A DNA stretch of 64,000 nucleotides from Pelodictyon phaeoclathratiforme BU-1 (GCF_000020645.1 NC_011060.1:2804501-2868500); one strand, 5' to 3'; counted from the stretch's first letter, positions 16,464 through 25,866 are shown. Notes: generated by a model not told the origin, from the sequence alone. Translations and numbers: made by a program.

Positions 16464-17861
16464 ATGACGAATCCTGTCACTCAAAAAAAGTCACTCAAAC
16501 TGCTGTTTATTGCTCCAAAAGGGAAAAAAGACTCAAAGACAAACCAGAAGCCCTTATTCCATATGGCCATAGGTGTTCTCGTCAGCCTTACTCCCAAAGA
16601 GCACCATATTGAAATCGCCGATGAACATTTTGAAGACTCCATCAACTATGACGGTGACTACGATCTAGTAGGCATTACCTCTCGAACTATCGACGCAACA
16701 AGAGCCTATGAGATAGCTGACAAGTTCCGTGAAAAAGGCAAAAAAGTCATCCTGGGCGGCCTTCATGTATCCTTTAATGCTGAAGAAGCCATGGCTCATG
16801 CCGACTGCATCGTGTGCGGAGAAGCAGAAAATTTATGGGCTACCGTTCTTGAAGATGTAAGTCTTGGCTGTTTAAAACCAACATACAACGCAAAAGATTT
16901 CCCACCTGTAACAAAAATCGTTCCGTTAGATTACGAAAGAATTGCCCAGGCTTCCAAAAGGGAAAAAGTTGACGGGTCAAAATCCATACCGATCTATGTA
17001 ACACGCGGTTGCCCTTATGAGTGCTCATTTTGTGTTACACCTAATTTCACCGGGAAGTTATATCGATCACAGAAACCGGAAGACCTGAAACGCCAGATTG
17101 AAACTGCTAAAAAAGTATTTTTCAAAGCAAAATCGAAGTCATCAAAACCTTGGTTCATGCTTTGCGACGAGAACCTCGGTGTTAGCAAAAAAAGGCTATG
17201 GGAAACACTGGATCTTTTAAAAGGATGCAATATCAACTACAGCGTCTTTTTCAGCATGAACTTCCTTGAAGACAAAGAGACGATAAAAAAACTGGTTGAG
17301 TCGGGCTGCAATATGGTACTGGTTGGATTTGAGTCTATTAAGCAGAGCACCCTTGAAGCGTATAATAAAGGCCATATAAACTCAGCCGAAAAATTTTCCC
17401 AGGTCATTGAAGAGTGCAGACAAGCCGGACTGAATGTCCAGGGAAACTTCCTTGTCAACCCGGATCTTGACTCCTTTAAGGATATGGACGATCTGGTTCG
17501 TTTTGTGGGCAAGAATAATATCTTTATGCCGATTTTTCAAATCATCACTCCCTATCCGGGTACGAAAATGTACTGGGAATACAAGGAGAAGGGGCTTATC
17601 ACCGATTATGATTGGGAAAAATACAATGCCATAAATCTAGTAATTCACTCAGAACACTACGACCCGATAGCCTTTCAGCATAAGTTCATGACCAGCTATT
17701 ACAAAACATACTCATGGATAAATATCGCCAATAGAGTCAAGCATAACCCCTATAAATTGCTCAACCTTATCACAAGTCTTGCATTTAAAAGAAATCTTAA
17801 GGAGCAGCTCAATACCTTTGAAGTTAACCATAACATCAGAACAACAAGATCCATTAAATAA
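16464..17861 (+). CDS. Cobalamin-type radical SAM protein, BchQ/BchR family, copy 1
   Basis: 465 residues. N-terminal B12-binding-like domain (about 10-150), then the radical SAM motif C183-x3-C187-x2-C190 (CPYECSFC) and the barrel. The family includes BchE and the BChl c side-chain methyltransferases BchQ (C-8) and BchR (C-12); ring methylation of the tail groups tunes BChl aggregation in the chlorosome. No classical DxHxxG cobalamin motif is present, which is also true of these relatives. It is roughly 80 percent identical by eye to the protein at 39268-40656. Which position it methylates cannot be told from sequence. A tiny membrane-peptide frame follows 5 bases downstream. Confidence 0.85.
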   Translation: MTNPVTQKKSLKLLFIAPKGKKDSKTNQKPLFHMAIGVLVSLTPKEHHIEIADEHFEDSINYDGDYDLVGITSRTIDATRAYEIADKFREKGKKVILGGLHVSFNAEEAMAHADCIVCGEAENLWATVLEDVSLGCLKPTYNAKDFPPVTKIVPLDYERIAQASKREKVDGSKSIPIYVTRGCPYECSFCVTPNFTGKLYRSQKPEDLKRQIETAKKVFFKAKSKSSKPWFMLCDENLGVSKKRLWETLDLLKGCNINYSVFFSMNFLEDKETIKKLVESGCNMVLVGFESIKQSTLEAYNKGHINSAEKFSQVIEECRQAGLNVQGNFLVNPDLDSFKDMDDLVRFVGKNNIFMPIFQIITPYPGTKMYWEYKEKGLITDYDWEKYNAINLVIHSEHYDPIAFQHKFMTSYYKTYSWINIANRVKHNPYKLLNLITSLAFKRNLKEQLNTFEVNHNIRTTRSIK

Positions 17862-17866
17862 CAGAC

Positions 17867-17983
17867 GTGCAGAATTTTATAGACTATACCACACTTGTCG
17901 CACCCGTAGTTTTTTACCTGTCCGGTATTATTATAGTTGTGATGCTAAACATGTTTATCGGAAAAAAGGCCGCCCCGAAATAA
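17867..17983 (+). CDS. Possible 38-residue single-span membrane peptide
   Basis: GTG start 5 bases after the radical SAM stop; it reads 38 residues to TAA at 17981. Residues about 8-32 form one hydrophobic helix (VAPVVFYLSGIIIVVMLNMF) and the end is basic (GKKAAPK), the charge pattern of a membrane-anchored peptide. No good ribosome-binding site, so it may be translated by coupling. It could be a small antenna or complex subunit or simply chance. No matching frame follows the second radical SAM copy. Confidence 0.35.
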   Translation: MQNFIDYTTLVAPVVFYLSGIIIVVMLNMFIGKKAAPK

Positions 17984-17997
17984 TCCAGCTTTAAGAA

Positions 17998-18115
17998 TTA
18001 AGGCAAGGAGTAACCTCGGGCAGCCGCCTTTAACAACTGGATTTTGCTGTTTATTCCTTCCGGCAATGCGTTGTTGACTTTATGCTCCAGCCCCTTGGAG
18101 GTAGGGTCGTTAAAC
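17998..18115 (-). pseudogene. C-terminal remnant of an ISL3-like transposase
   Basis: On the minus strand the bases read NDPTSKGLEHKVNNALPEGI followed by NSKIQLLKAAARGYSLP and stop. 'Ala-Leu-x-Glu-Gly-x-Asn-Ser-Lys-Ile-Gln' is the C-terminal hallmark of ISL3-type transposases. Only the last 35-40 residues survive; the rest is cut near the IS21 element. Confidence 0.45.
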
Positions 18116-18372
18116 CACGGCGCGCCGTTTTCCGGCACCTGGCTTACCTGACTGCTTCGCCCCAAAGCTTCTTAGGGTGTCCATTATTATTGTTGCACGT
18201 TCAGAGCCCCAATAATGGTTAAAATATCAACCATTTGAATCATCATCCAAATCATCTGTGATCGGAAAACAAGAATAGGCCAAAAACGGAAAATAAGAAT
18301 CACCCAGGGTTAGCGTAAAAAACACCCATAGCTCGTAGTTTGAAGGTGCGAACCAAATCAAACCCCAGAGCT

Positions 18373-19944
18373 ATGAGGACACAGCTAAAAAAGCTAACCA
18401 TGTACAATAAAGTTAAGGAACTTTCCCGAGAAGGCTTAAGCATTCGCCAAATCAGCCGAAATACCGGCTTGGACCGAGTGACTGTCCGCAAGTACCTCCG
18501 CATGACCGATGAGGAATTCAGTGATTTCCTTGCTCAACAAAAGCGGCGCTACCGAAAATTGCAGCCCTATGAACAGTTCATCAAGAACAGGGTTGCCGAC
18601 TATCCTGACTGTAGTGCTGCACAAGTAGAAGATTGGCTGAAGGAGCATCACCCTGAATTCCCTGAGATAACAACTCGAACGATCTACTCCTTTGTTCAGT
18701 GGATCCGAAAATCCCATGATATTCCGAAACCGAAAGGAACCCCTCGGCACTATTATCCCGTCGAGCAACTTCCTTATGGAGAGCAGGCACAGGTGGATTT
18801 CGGCGAGTACTGGATGCTCAGTGCTGATGAGAACAAAGTGAAGGTTTACTTCATGATTATGCTGCTCTCCCGAAGCCGCCGAAAGTTTGTCAGCTTCAGC
18901 CAGCAGCCGATCACCACCCGTTTCGTGCTTGAGGCTCATGAACAGGCATTCACCTTTTTTGAAGGCATACCGCACACACTGGTCTATGATCAAGATTCAA
19001 CGATAGTTACCAACGAAAACCGTGGTGCGATCCTCTATACTGAGGCGTTCAATAAATATCTGTTACACCGCAGTCTCAAAATCCATCTCTGCCGGAAAAG
19101 CGATCCGGAAAGTAAAGGGAAAATTTAGGCTGGCGTCAAGTATGTGAAACACAACTTCCTGCCGGGACGACGATTTGTCAATCTCGATGTACTGAACCAG
19201 GAGGTGTTACTCTGGCTTGAACGAACGGCCAATGCCAAGGAACATACGACAACACATCTGGTTCCTGATGCAGAATGGCAGGTCGAAAAACAGCATCTTC
19301 GCCCTTATGAACCGTTACCCTATCCGATTTCCGGTACTATCGGTAAAGACTACCATGTACGCAAAGACAACACGATTTCATATCGAGGAAATTTTTATAC
19401 CCTGCCGGTCGGAACCTATGCTGGACCAGGAACACAGGTTGTGCTGGAAGCCAGAGAAAACAACCTTTTTCTGTACGCCCAAGACGGCAAGTTGCTGGCT
19501 GGTCACCTGATCGAAAGCGGTAAAGGTATTGTGGTGATCAACAATCACCACCGTCGTGATATCTCTACAAAAATTAGAGAATTGCAGGATTCACTCATGC
19601 AGCAGTTCACCAATCAGGAACAGGCTGGACTGTTCCTTGAAAGTATCCATAACCGTTATCCGAGGTACATTCGAGACCAGTTTCTGCATGTACGCGATAC
19701 CATCAACGGATGCGAGCAAAGGCTGGTTGACGATGCCCTTGCCTCTTGTGTCGATCATCATCTCTTTTCAAGCGGCGAGTTCCATGACATCCTGCAACAT
19801 CACCGGAAGCAGAAGGACAAACAGAGTCATCATGCGGTATTTAAGGCATTCCGTCCGAAAACACTCCAGAGTGACTTGAACAAAATTCTGTCGTTTGTGC
19901 CAGAGAGTAGTACTATAACCACTTATGAAAAAATTCTTTGCTAA
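18373..19944 (+). pseudogene. istA: istA transposase with a nonsense codon
   Basis: The N-terminal HTH (MYNKVKELSREGLSIRQISR) and the DDE core (VDFGEYWM, VYDQDSTIV) are present, then a TAG at 19126-19128 stops the frame. The same frame continues past it (AGVKYVKHNFLPGRRFV) to 19944, so the change is a single codon, probably GAG to TAG. Without suppression the C-terminal half is lost. IstA is the IS21 transposase that acts with the IstB helper ATPase. Confidence 0.85.
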
Positions 19945-19949
19945 TCACC

Positions 19950-20786
19950 ATGGAAAGAACCATTACCACCATACAGGAGCATGCCAGGGAACTCAACCTT
20001 ACGGGGCTGGCAGTGAGCGTTGACGTCCTGCTCGAAGAAGCACGCAAAAGCGAGCCATCCTACAGCGATTTTGCACTTGCTCTGCTTGAGAGAGAACTCT
20101 CCTGTCGGCGACATGCTCATCTTGAACGGTGCAGGAAAGTAGCTAACCTGCCGTTCCTCCATGATCTTGATCATTATGACTCTGGAGTTCAGAACGGAAT
20201 CAGCCAAGTCCAGCTCCAGCAGTTGCGACAACTGCTCTGGCTTGACCAGAACTACAACTTGATCCTGATCGGGCCAAGCGGTACTGGCAAGAGCTATCTT
20301 GCTGACGGGCTCTGCAATGAAGCCATTTAACTCGGTTATCACGCGCTGTTCCGGACTATGGACAACCTCATCCAAACCATCAGGTTCAAAGAAATTACCA
20401 CTGCAGCGGCAAGAGAGTACAAGCGATTGTTGAATGCACACCTGCTGGTTATCGACGATATTATGATGTTCCCGCTTGAGAAGTCGGTTGCCGTCGGTCT
20501 GTTCCAGCTTGTCAACCAGCTTCATGAACAGACATCATTCATCATTACGACAAACAAAAGCCCGAAAGAGTGGACGGAGATGCTCGGCGATGAGGTACTT
20601 GCAACAGCGTTGCTTGATCGGCTGCTCTACAAATGCGAGGTCATCAAACTTACCGGTAAGAGCTACCGGCTCGAACACCGTAAAACCATCTTCAATCAAC
20701 TGCAACCGGTGGAAGGAGGCCCCAATCTTGGCAAGAAACAACTACCGAGTCAAAAAGTAGTTGCAAATCATTTTGAAATGACGTAA
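19950..20786 (+). pseudogene. istB: istB helper ATPase with a nonsense codon
   Basis: DnaA/IstB-like ATPase. The Walker A motif GPSGTGKS lies just before an in-frame TAA at 20328-20330; the frame then continues (LGYHALFRTMDNL, Walker B LLVIDDIM) to 20786. The start is set at ATG 19950 (MERTITTIQEHA), overlapping nothing after the istA stop at 19944. The stop separates Walker A from Walker B, so the protein should be inactive. Confidence 0.85.
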
Positions 20787-20851
20787 TCTCAAGCCTCTCC
20801 CTGGGTGATTGCTAATTTCCGAAATTGGCTGATTTTTAATTTCCGACTACA

Positions 20852-21213
20852 ACAAGGGATTCGGGATGCCGGTTGCAGATTTCCGTCGCGATCATACCTC
20901 CCATCGAGTGGCCGACAATATGCAGCTTTCTGGAGCCGAGAAGGCCAAGACTGACAAGCAATTCCGACGCCTCATCGGCAAACCTCTCGACGGAAAAAGA
21001 AAGACACGAATGGCTGCATACGGTTCGGCCCGTTCCGCTTTGATCGAAGGAAAGACAACGGTACTGCGAAGATAGCCGATCTATTACTGGTATCCAGTAT
21101 CTCGCAGAAATTGACCAGCCGTTGAAAAACAAAACGACTTCCCGATTGTCGCCAACACTCCATCCGGTGTCTTCATAATATATCTTCCCTCTTGTTGTAT
21201 CAGCAAAACTCAT
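20852..21213 (-). pseudogene. Alpha/beta hydrolase, 3' end removed by IS21
   Basis: About 120 residues of an alpha/beta-hydrolase remain: the oxyanion region (LFFNGWSISARYW), DQSGTGRT and the nucleophile elbow GHSMGG with its Ser. The frame runs into the IS21 terminal repeat and ends at 20836. The acid and His of the triad are missing and I find no continuation on the other side of the IS. It overlaps the methyltransferase-like gene upstream by 4 bases, so it was the second gene of an operon. Confidence 0.85.
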
Positions 21214-21866
21214 AGTTTTTCGTGCTGGTTAAAAAAGATTTGCCGAACCATCTTCCTGGGGGCCGGCAAAAAAGCCCCCGTACGCGTCATATACGCCCGG
21301 TATTCGTCTCCGAAAAAACCGATGAGCATTTTCTCCTCATTTAAAGCCCATTTGACAGTCAAAACAGTGGCAATCAGGCTAAACACAGTAACGGCTGCAT
21401 TCGCTGTAATAAGGATAAAAGCTATAAAAAGCAACATCATGGCGGTATACATGGGGTGCCTGATAAAACGATAGGGTCCTGTGATTACAAGCTTGTGCCC
21501 TTCCATCAATCTTGGAAAAGGACTCCAGTATCTTCCGAGTGTTTTCATGGTCAGAAAAAGAAACAGAAAAGATACTGCGGCAGCAATAGCGCCCCCGTAA
21601 CGGAGCCATGTGGGAAAAGGAAAATGCAAAGCCTCAACCCATGGTGGATACCATGTGTAACTCGCCACGATAGCTATCCATAAAAAAAACATTACTTTCT
21701 GGAAAATAACCCTGAAACGGCTTATTTCCCCTGCATTTCCCGCTTCAGGTATTATCGGTTTTTCTTGCGGTTTCATGCGCTGTATGAACAAGCCTCTCAT
21801 CAAGAAACCGGCGACGTAGATCCCGGCAAAAATAATCCTGAACGGCAACTCATCATGCATGGCCAT
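21210..21866 (-). CDS. Isoprenylcysteine/phospholipid methyltransferase-family membrane protein
   Basis: 218 residues, about five hydrophobic segments. The family signature is clear: GPYRFIRHPMYTA (about 140-152) and a C-terminal E-E-x-x-L...FG-DEYRAYMTRTGAF block, found in ICMT/PEMT-type methyltransferases. These sit in the membrane and methylate lipids, isoprenoids or proteins with SAM; the substrate here is unknown. It is transcribed away from the SRPBCC gene at 22190 and overlaps by 4 bases the truncated hydrolase that follows. Confidence 0.8.
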   Translation of the reverse strand: MAMHDELPFRIIFAGIYVAGFLMRGLFIQRMKPQEKPIIPEAGNAGEISRFRVIFQKVMFFLWIAIVASYTWYPPWVEALHFPFPTWLRYGGAIAAAVSFLFLFLTMKTLGRYWSPFPRLMEGHKLVITGPYRFIRHPMYTAMMLLFIAFILITANAAVTVFSLIATVLTVKWALNEEKMLIGFFGDEYRAYMTRTGAFLPAPRKMVRQIFFNQHEKL

Positions 21867-22189
21867 ACATTGTTTTACTGGTTTTTCAAGCTCACATCGG
21901 AGGAAAGTTAATGCTCTCTGAAAATATAATGAAAAGGGTCGGTGAAGTCAGGTTAATAGTTGTTTGCAATACTGGCAAGAACGGTTACATTTTAAGGGCA
22001 TATTCGAATCTTCAGGCAAGGAACTGTTGGGCGAGTAAACCTGTTTATCATGAACACTCAGTCAGCAAATGTCCGTTCATCCTGAGCTGAATCGGGCTCC
22101 CACTGAAAAAAAACGAATTACAGGGCCTGATCAGAGTGAAAAAAGAGCATGCAACAATATCAGGGAGAAAGAAACGTTTTTGTGTAATC
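21867..22189. promoter_or_regulatory. Divergent intergenic region
   Basis: 323 bases between two outward-facing genes, so promoters for both must lie here. No convincing hairpin, repeat or consensus promoter was found by eye. Confidence 0.4.
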
Positions 22190-22813
22190 ATGGAAGTTGT
22201 AGGAAAAAGCAAAGCATTGGTCGTTCTTGAGTCATGCCTGCAGGAATCGACTGTTTATTTCTCAAATCACGAGAAAATCCTGAAATGCAATCCGTACTGC
22301 AGATATGTACGCTATATACCGGATTTCGATGTTTTTCAATGGACCTTCGAGGTTGACGATCCTCGAAATAACCCGATCGTAGCAATCTTTTTTGTCAGAC
22401 AGACCGAAGAGCATATACCGACAGACAGTGCAGTTTTCAGGCGCTACGTCGGTGAAAGCCGGGCTCCCATCGATACAGAGACCCCCGGGAAAAAAATTAT
22501 CTGGGAAACCGTCGAGTCGGCCCCGGAACTGCTTTTTAACAACGACCATACCTTCATCGGCAAAACTTTTTCTGAAATTTTCCTTCTTCACCAGACAGAC
22601 AATCGGACGACCGTTCATTTCGAAACAAATATATCGCTGGATTTCAAACTGTCATTTCCGCTCAATCTCATGCCGGAACCGGCACTGAAATTCATGAGCG
22701 ATATGATTATGTCGAAAATCATGCAGCAGGCAACCGAAAGCATGCTTTGTCAGGTTCAGTCGGATATCTGCTGCTCTATGCCTGAAATTGCCACCGAAGG
22801 TGGAAAGAAATAG
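22190..22813 (+). CDS. SRPBCC/DUF1997-like protein, copy 2
   Basis: 207 residues from the ATG at 22190; the open frame extends upstream but the paralogue at 13204-13827 starts at the equivalent MEVVGKSKA. The two are similar throughout and nearly identical in the closing helix (MQQATESMLCQVQSDICC). It has the same START-like pattern as copy 1. It heads a plus-strand set with the BciB/HCAR-like gene and the NOL-like SDR, which suggests a link with tetrapyrrole handling. Inference only. Confidence 0.6.
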   Translation: MEVVGKSKALVVLESCLQESTVYFSNHEKILKCNPYCRYVRYIPDFDVFQWTFEVDDPRNNPIVAIFFVRQTEEHIPTDSAVFRRYVGESRAPIDTETPGKKIIWETVESAPELLFNNDHTFIGKTFSEIFLLHQTDNRTTVHFETNISLDFKLSFPLNLMPEPALKFMSDMIMSKIMQQATESMLCQVQSDICCSMPEIATEGGKK

Positions 22814-22995
22814 ACAGAAAAGATGGCAAGACAGGGTTTGTCTGACCGCAGTATGATTATCAGCATAAGTTATCATGTACCGAGCACAAAGCCCCCTTGA
22901 AATAAAGGCTTGATGCATGCCTCTTGATCACTCAAAACAAAATGCCTATTTTAATGCAACATTCTGTTGTGTCGTTGAAAACTTCATCTCTTCCC

Positions 22996-24240
22996 ATGAC
23001 TAAACCATCAAAAATACAGACGCCTCGCTTCGACGAACCATTGTGCAGCAAATGCGGTCTATGCATGGGCAATGCCTGGCCGGTGAAGGAGAGCCTGGAA
23101 AGCTGTGTTTTTCGTTGCGGATGGGTAGAAAATCATGAAAAAAGGATTTTCGGAAGAGTAAGGAACCCTGATGACAGCGATGAACTGCGTTTCGGTATCA
23201 GTCTCAAACGATTCAACGCAACATTGAAAAAACCTGTCAATGGAGCGCAATGGAGCGGCATCATTACCCGAATATCGACAATGGCCCTGCAAACAAACCT
23301 TGTGGATGCGGTGCTAACGCTTCATGGAGAGCCTCTGCAACCAAAAGCAGTGCTTGCTAAAACCGCTCAGGATATTCATGAGGCCCGCGGCAATAAACCA
23401 GTGTTGTCTCCTGTACTTCAGGCATTGCATACGGCTTATCGGGAAAAAACAAGAAGGCTCCTGGTTGTCGGAGCTGCCTGCCATGTACATATGGTGAGGG
23501 ATTTTACAAGAAAAAGCCCCTATTTTGCCGATTTGGACCTGTATATCGTAGGTATCCCTTGTACCGATAATCTGGAGCCATCCCATCTTCAATGGGTTTT
23601 CCGGAATATCAGCAAAAATCCGGAAACGGTTATCAATTTCGAATTCATGCAGGATTACAGGGTACATATTCTTCACAAAGCCGGAAAAGTCGAGAAAATC
23701 CCATTTTTCTGCCTTCCATCAGCGGTTATGAAAGTCGGAGTATTTCCGAACTCCTGCCTGAGTTGCTTTGATTACATCAACAGCCTTTCAGATATTACTG
23801 TCGGTTATTTAGGTGCGCCATACAGCAAAAACAGAAAAACGCAATGGATTATTGTCAGAACGGAAAGAGGAGAAAAGCTGCTGGATCTTATCAATGATGA
23901 AATAGAAACGTCACCTGAGGTTTTTTTTGGCGATAGTCATAGTGCGGTACAAGCAGCACTTCAGCCGACTCTCATGCCGATTCTTCAACCGGAGAAGCTT
24001 GATGACCGGAAAGCGATGCCTAAATGGCTTGGCATCTATCTGAGCCGAAAAAAAGCGAAATCCGGTCCGGGAGGTACTGAGTTTGCAAAATACTCAATAG
24101 ATATTCATGCTATAAGGAACTTCTATTTCCTTAAAATGTACCGTCCGGACGATATAGGCATTGTGCCGACCCATATCTATGACCTTCTTTCTCAATATGA
24201 CCTTTCATCGATACAAAGAATAATCGAGGCCCGGATTTAA
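22996..24240 (+). CDS. BciB/HCAR-family ferredoxin-dependent tetrapyrrole reductase
   Basis: 414 residues from ATG 22996 (an ATG at 22942 and a TTG at 22924 are possible). The N-terminal Fe-S motif C17-x2-C20-x2-C23 and the family blocks GAQWSGIITRI, NPETVINFEFMQDYRVH and SCFDYINSLSDITVGYLGAP match the FrhB-like family. That family contains BciB (8-vinyl reductase of chlorophyllide) and plant HCAR (7-hydroxymethyl-chlorophyll a reductase); the reductant is ferredoxin, with FAD and two [4Fe-4S]. The next gene is a NOL/NYC1-like SDR, which favours a C-7 role. The usual role, 8-vinyl reduction, remains possible. Confidence 0.85.
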   Translation: MTKPSKIQTPRFDEPLCSKCGLCMGNAWPVKESLESCVFRCGWVENHEKRIFGRVRNPDDSDELRFGISLKRFNATLKKPVNGAQWSGIITRISTMALQTNLVDAVLTLHGEPLQPKAVLAKTAQDIHEARGNKPVLSPVLQALHTAYREKTRRLLVVGAACHVHMVRDFTRKSPYFADLDLYIVGIPCTDNLEPSHLQWVFRNISKNPETVINFEFMQDYRVHILHKAGKVEKIPFFCLPSAVMKVGVFPNSCLSCFDYINSLSDITVGYLGAPYSKNRKTQWIIVRTERGEKLLDLINDEIETSPEVFFGDSHSAVQAALQPTLMPILQPEKLDDRKAMPKWLGIYLSRKKAKSGPGGTEFAKYSIDIHAIRNFYFLKMYRPDDIGIVPTHIYDLLSQYDLSSIQRIIEARI

Positions 24241-24260
24241 CAGCAAAAACTGATATAAAC

Positions 24261-25034
24261 ATGAAAAACATCGTTATCACAGGAAGCAGCAGAGGAATTG
24301 GCCTGGGTCTTGCTCATGCATTTCTCTCAAAAGGCTGCCGTGTCATGATCAGCAGCAGCAACAGCAGCAACCTTGACAAAGCACTGAATGAGCTGGCCGA
24401 GCAGCATGGCTCCGAACATATCTCGGCAAAAACATGTGATGTTGCCAATTACCAGGAGGTTCAGGATCTTTGGGACCATGCGCAAAAATCGATAGGCCAG
24501 GTAGATATCTGGATAAACAACGCCGGTATTGCCCACCCTTTGCTTCCGTTCTGGAAGCTTGATATGACACAGATCGGGCATACCCTTGATGTCAATCTTG
24601 CCGGAACAATAAATGGATCGCATGTGGCTATCAGAGGAATGATCGAACAGGGGTCGGGATACCTGTACAATCTTGAAGGCCAGGGTGCCGACGGGGGAAT
24701 AATTCACGGAATGGGTGTTTTTGGAACGTCCAAGGCGGCTGTACACTATTTCTCGAAATCCCTTATCGAAGAAACCCGGTCTTTGAAGATAAAGGTAGGT
24801 ACAATCATACCGGGAATCATACGTACGGAGCTGCAAGCTAAAACCTCACAACAAACCGATGCTGGCAGGCTTTTTCTTTCGTTGCTTGGCGAAAATGTTC
24901 GGGAAGCAACGGAAGACCTTGCAAAAAGAATTCTTGCAAACAATACACATGGGGTCTGCATCAACCGCATGACGCCACCCGACATGATCGGAAAAATCGC
25001 AACATTACCTATCAATTTTTTGTTAGGCAGGTGA
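24261..25034 (+). CDS. NOL/NYC1-like short-chain dehydrogenase (chlorophyll b reductase family)
   Basis: 257 residues, classical SDR fold: TGSSRGIG (7-14), NNAG (86-89). It shares with plant chlorophyll b reductases the block DIWINNAG, an unusual N-[IL]-[DE]-G-x-G-[AS]-D-G at 137-145 where most SDRs have the catalytic Ser, and the spacing of PGIIRTEL. Plant NOL/NYC1 reduce the 7-formyl group of chlorophyll b. Oddly, the catalytic Tyr of YxxxK is Phe154 here (FGTSK), with Lys158 kept; the enzyme may therefore be altered or inactive. It starts 20 bases after the BciB/HCAR-like gene, so they are one operon. Confidence 0.72.
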   Translation: MKNIVITGSSRGIGLGLAHAFLSKGCRVMISSSNSSNLDKALNELAEQHGSEHISAKTCDVANYQEVQDLWDHAQKSIGQVDIWINNAGIAHPLLPFWKLDMTQIGHTLDVNLAGTINGSHVAIRGMIEQGSGYLYNLEGQGADGGIIHGMGVFGTSKAAVHYFSKSLIEETRSLKIKVGTIIPGIIRTELQAKTSQQTDAGRLFLSLLGENVREATEDLAKRILANNTHGVCINRMTPPDMIGKIATLPINFLLGR

Positions 25035-25207
25035 CCTGACAGCGATGGAAATAGCAATCGGATAAGGGCAGGCAATCACAAGATAAAAGCCTGATAATTC
25101 CGGTTCCTGGCTTCAAGTCACCTAAACGCGTGCGTCAACGTCAATAAATCAAGTCAGGCAACTACGTCTGATCATGCGTGAGCACTCCTGCTCTACGGAG
25201 GATATTG

Positions 25208-25432
25208 CTAATCATCTTCAGGCTGAGGCGGCAATATCTGACCAATGTTCTCAATAACCTTTTCAGCAACCGCTCCGGCAAGAAATCCACCTGCACCGGC
25301 AAGCAGAACTCTTGGAATCCCTCTGATAAAAGGTGGAATACCAAGTGGTGAGAGTAAAAAAGCCCCGCTCACAATTGCCGCTGCAGGCTTTGTCAATTCC
25401 TCCGGTATAATATTCTGTGGTAGTTGCGGCAT
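25208..25432 (-). CDS. CsmC/CsmD/CsmH-core chlorosome-like protein, copy 2
   Basis: 74 residues. Core AAAIVSGAFLLSPLGIPPFI and a Gly/Ala-rich second hydrophobic stretch, then an amphipathic helix; very close to the 78-residue protein at 13917-14153. Same order as the first set: the larger Pro-rich partner lies upstream, with 38 bases between. Third gene of the minus-strand set cruB, 121-residue gene, this gene, so it may be expressed with the carotenoid cyclase. Expected in the chlorosome envelope. Confidence 0.62.
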   Translation of the reverse strand: MPQLPQNIIPEELTKPAAAIVSGAFLLSPLGIPPFIRGIPRVLLAGAGGFLAGAVAEKVIENIGQILPPQPEDD

Positions 25433-25470
25433 TTCTTTCCCTTTTAATCGGTTTTAAAAAAAACATCCAC

Positions 25471-25836
25471 TTATTTCGTTTGCTGCCCATCGGTAATTTT
25501 AGCAATGGAATTTGACAGCATAGTCAGCACCATTTCAACGGTTTTTACCTGCGATAAGCCCAGGTCACCAAAAGCCTTCCAGCAAGCACTAAAAGCCGCT
25601 GTCGTATCGATCGCCTCGAAAACAACAGGTTTTTCCTGTTGTTCCGCAGTGGCTGCTGGCTTTACGTTTGCTACGGGCTTCGGCGTCATCTCACGGGAAA
25701 CCGATACTGCCGGCTTTTCAGAAGAAGCTGCCTTTGTTTCTGATTGTTGCGATGTAATAGCCGATTTGTTTGCTACGGATTTCTCCTCTTTTCTGAATAC
25801 GGAAAAAAAACCGCCTTTTCGTGATTCGTTTGCCAT
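25471..25836 (-). CDS. Chlorosome-envelope-like protein with Pro/Ala linker, copy 2
   Basis: 121 residues: basic N-terminus (MANESRKGGFFSVFRKEEK), a Ser/Thr/Ala/Pro linker, and a C-terminal helix (FSACWKAFGDLGLSQVKTVEM). Paralogue of 14233-14592. It starts 30 bases after the cruB stop. Together with the 74-residue gene it makes about 195 residues, again near the size of CsmH. Confidence 0.6.
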   Translation of the reverse strand: MANESRKGGFFSVFRKEEKSVANKSAITSQQSETKAASSEKPAVSVSREMTPKPVANVKPAATAEQQEKPVVFEAIDTTAAFSACWKAFGDLGLSQVKTVEMVLTMLSNSIAKITDGQQTK

Positions 25837-25866
25837 GTCAGAATCTGTTTATGATGGATAAAGATT

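Larger units (their letters stand above)
18257..20851 (+). mobile_element. IS21-family element, both genes interrupted by stops
   Basis: About 2.6 kb with terminal inverted repeats of about 50 bases: left tgtgatcggaaaacaagaat..., right (complement) tgtagtcggaaattaaaaat..., both ending in aatcacccag. It carries istA and istB in the usual order with a short overlap. Each gene has one in-frame stop, so this copy should be immobile unless helped in trans. It has cut the 3' end off an alpha/beta-hydrolase gene at 20852. No target duplication is evident. Confidence 0.9.
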
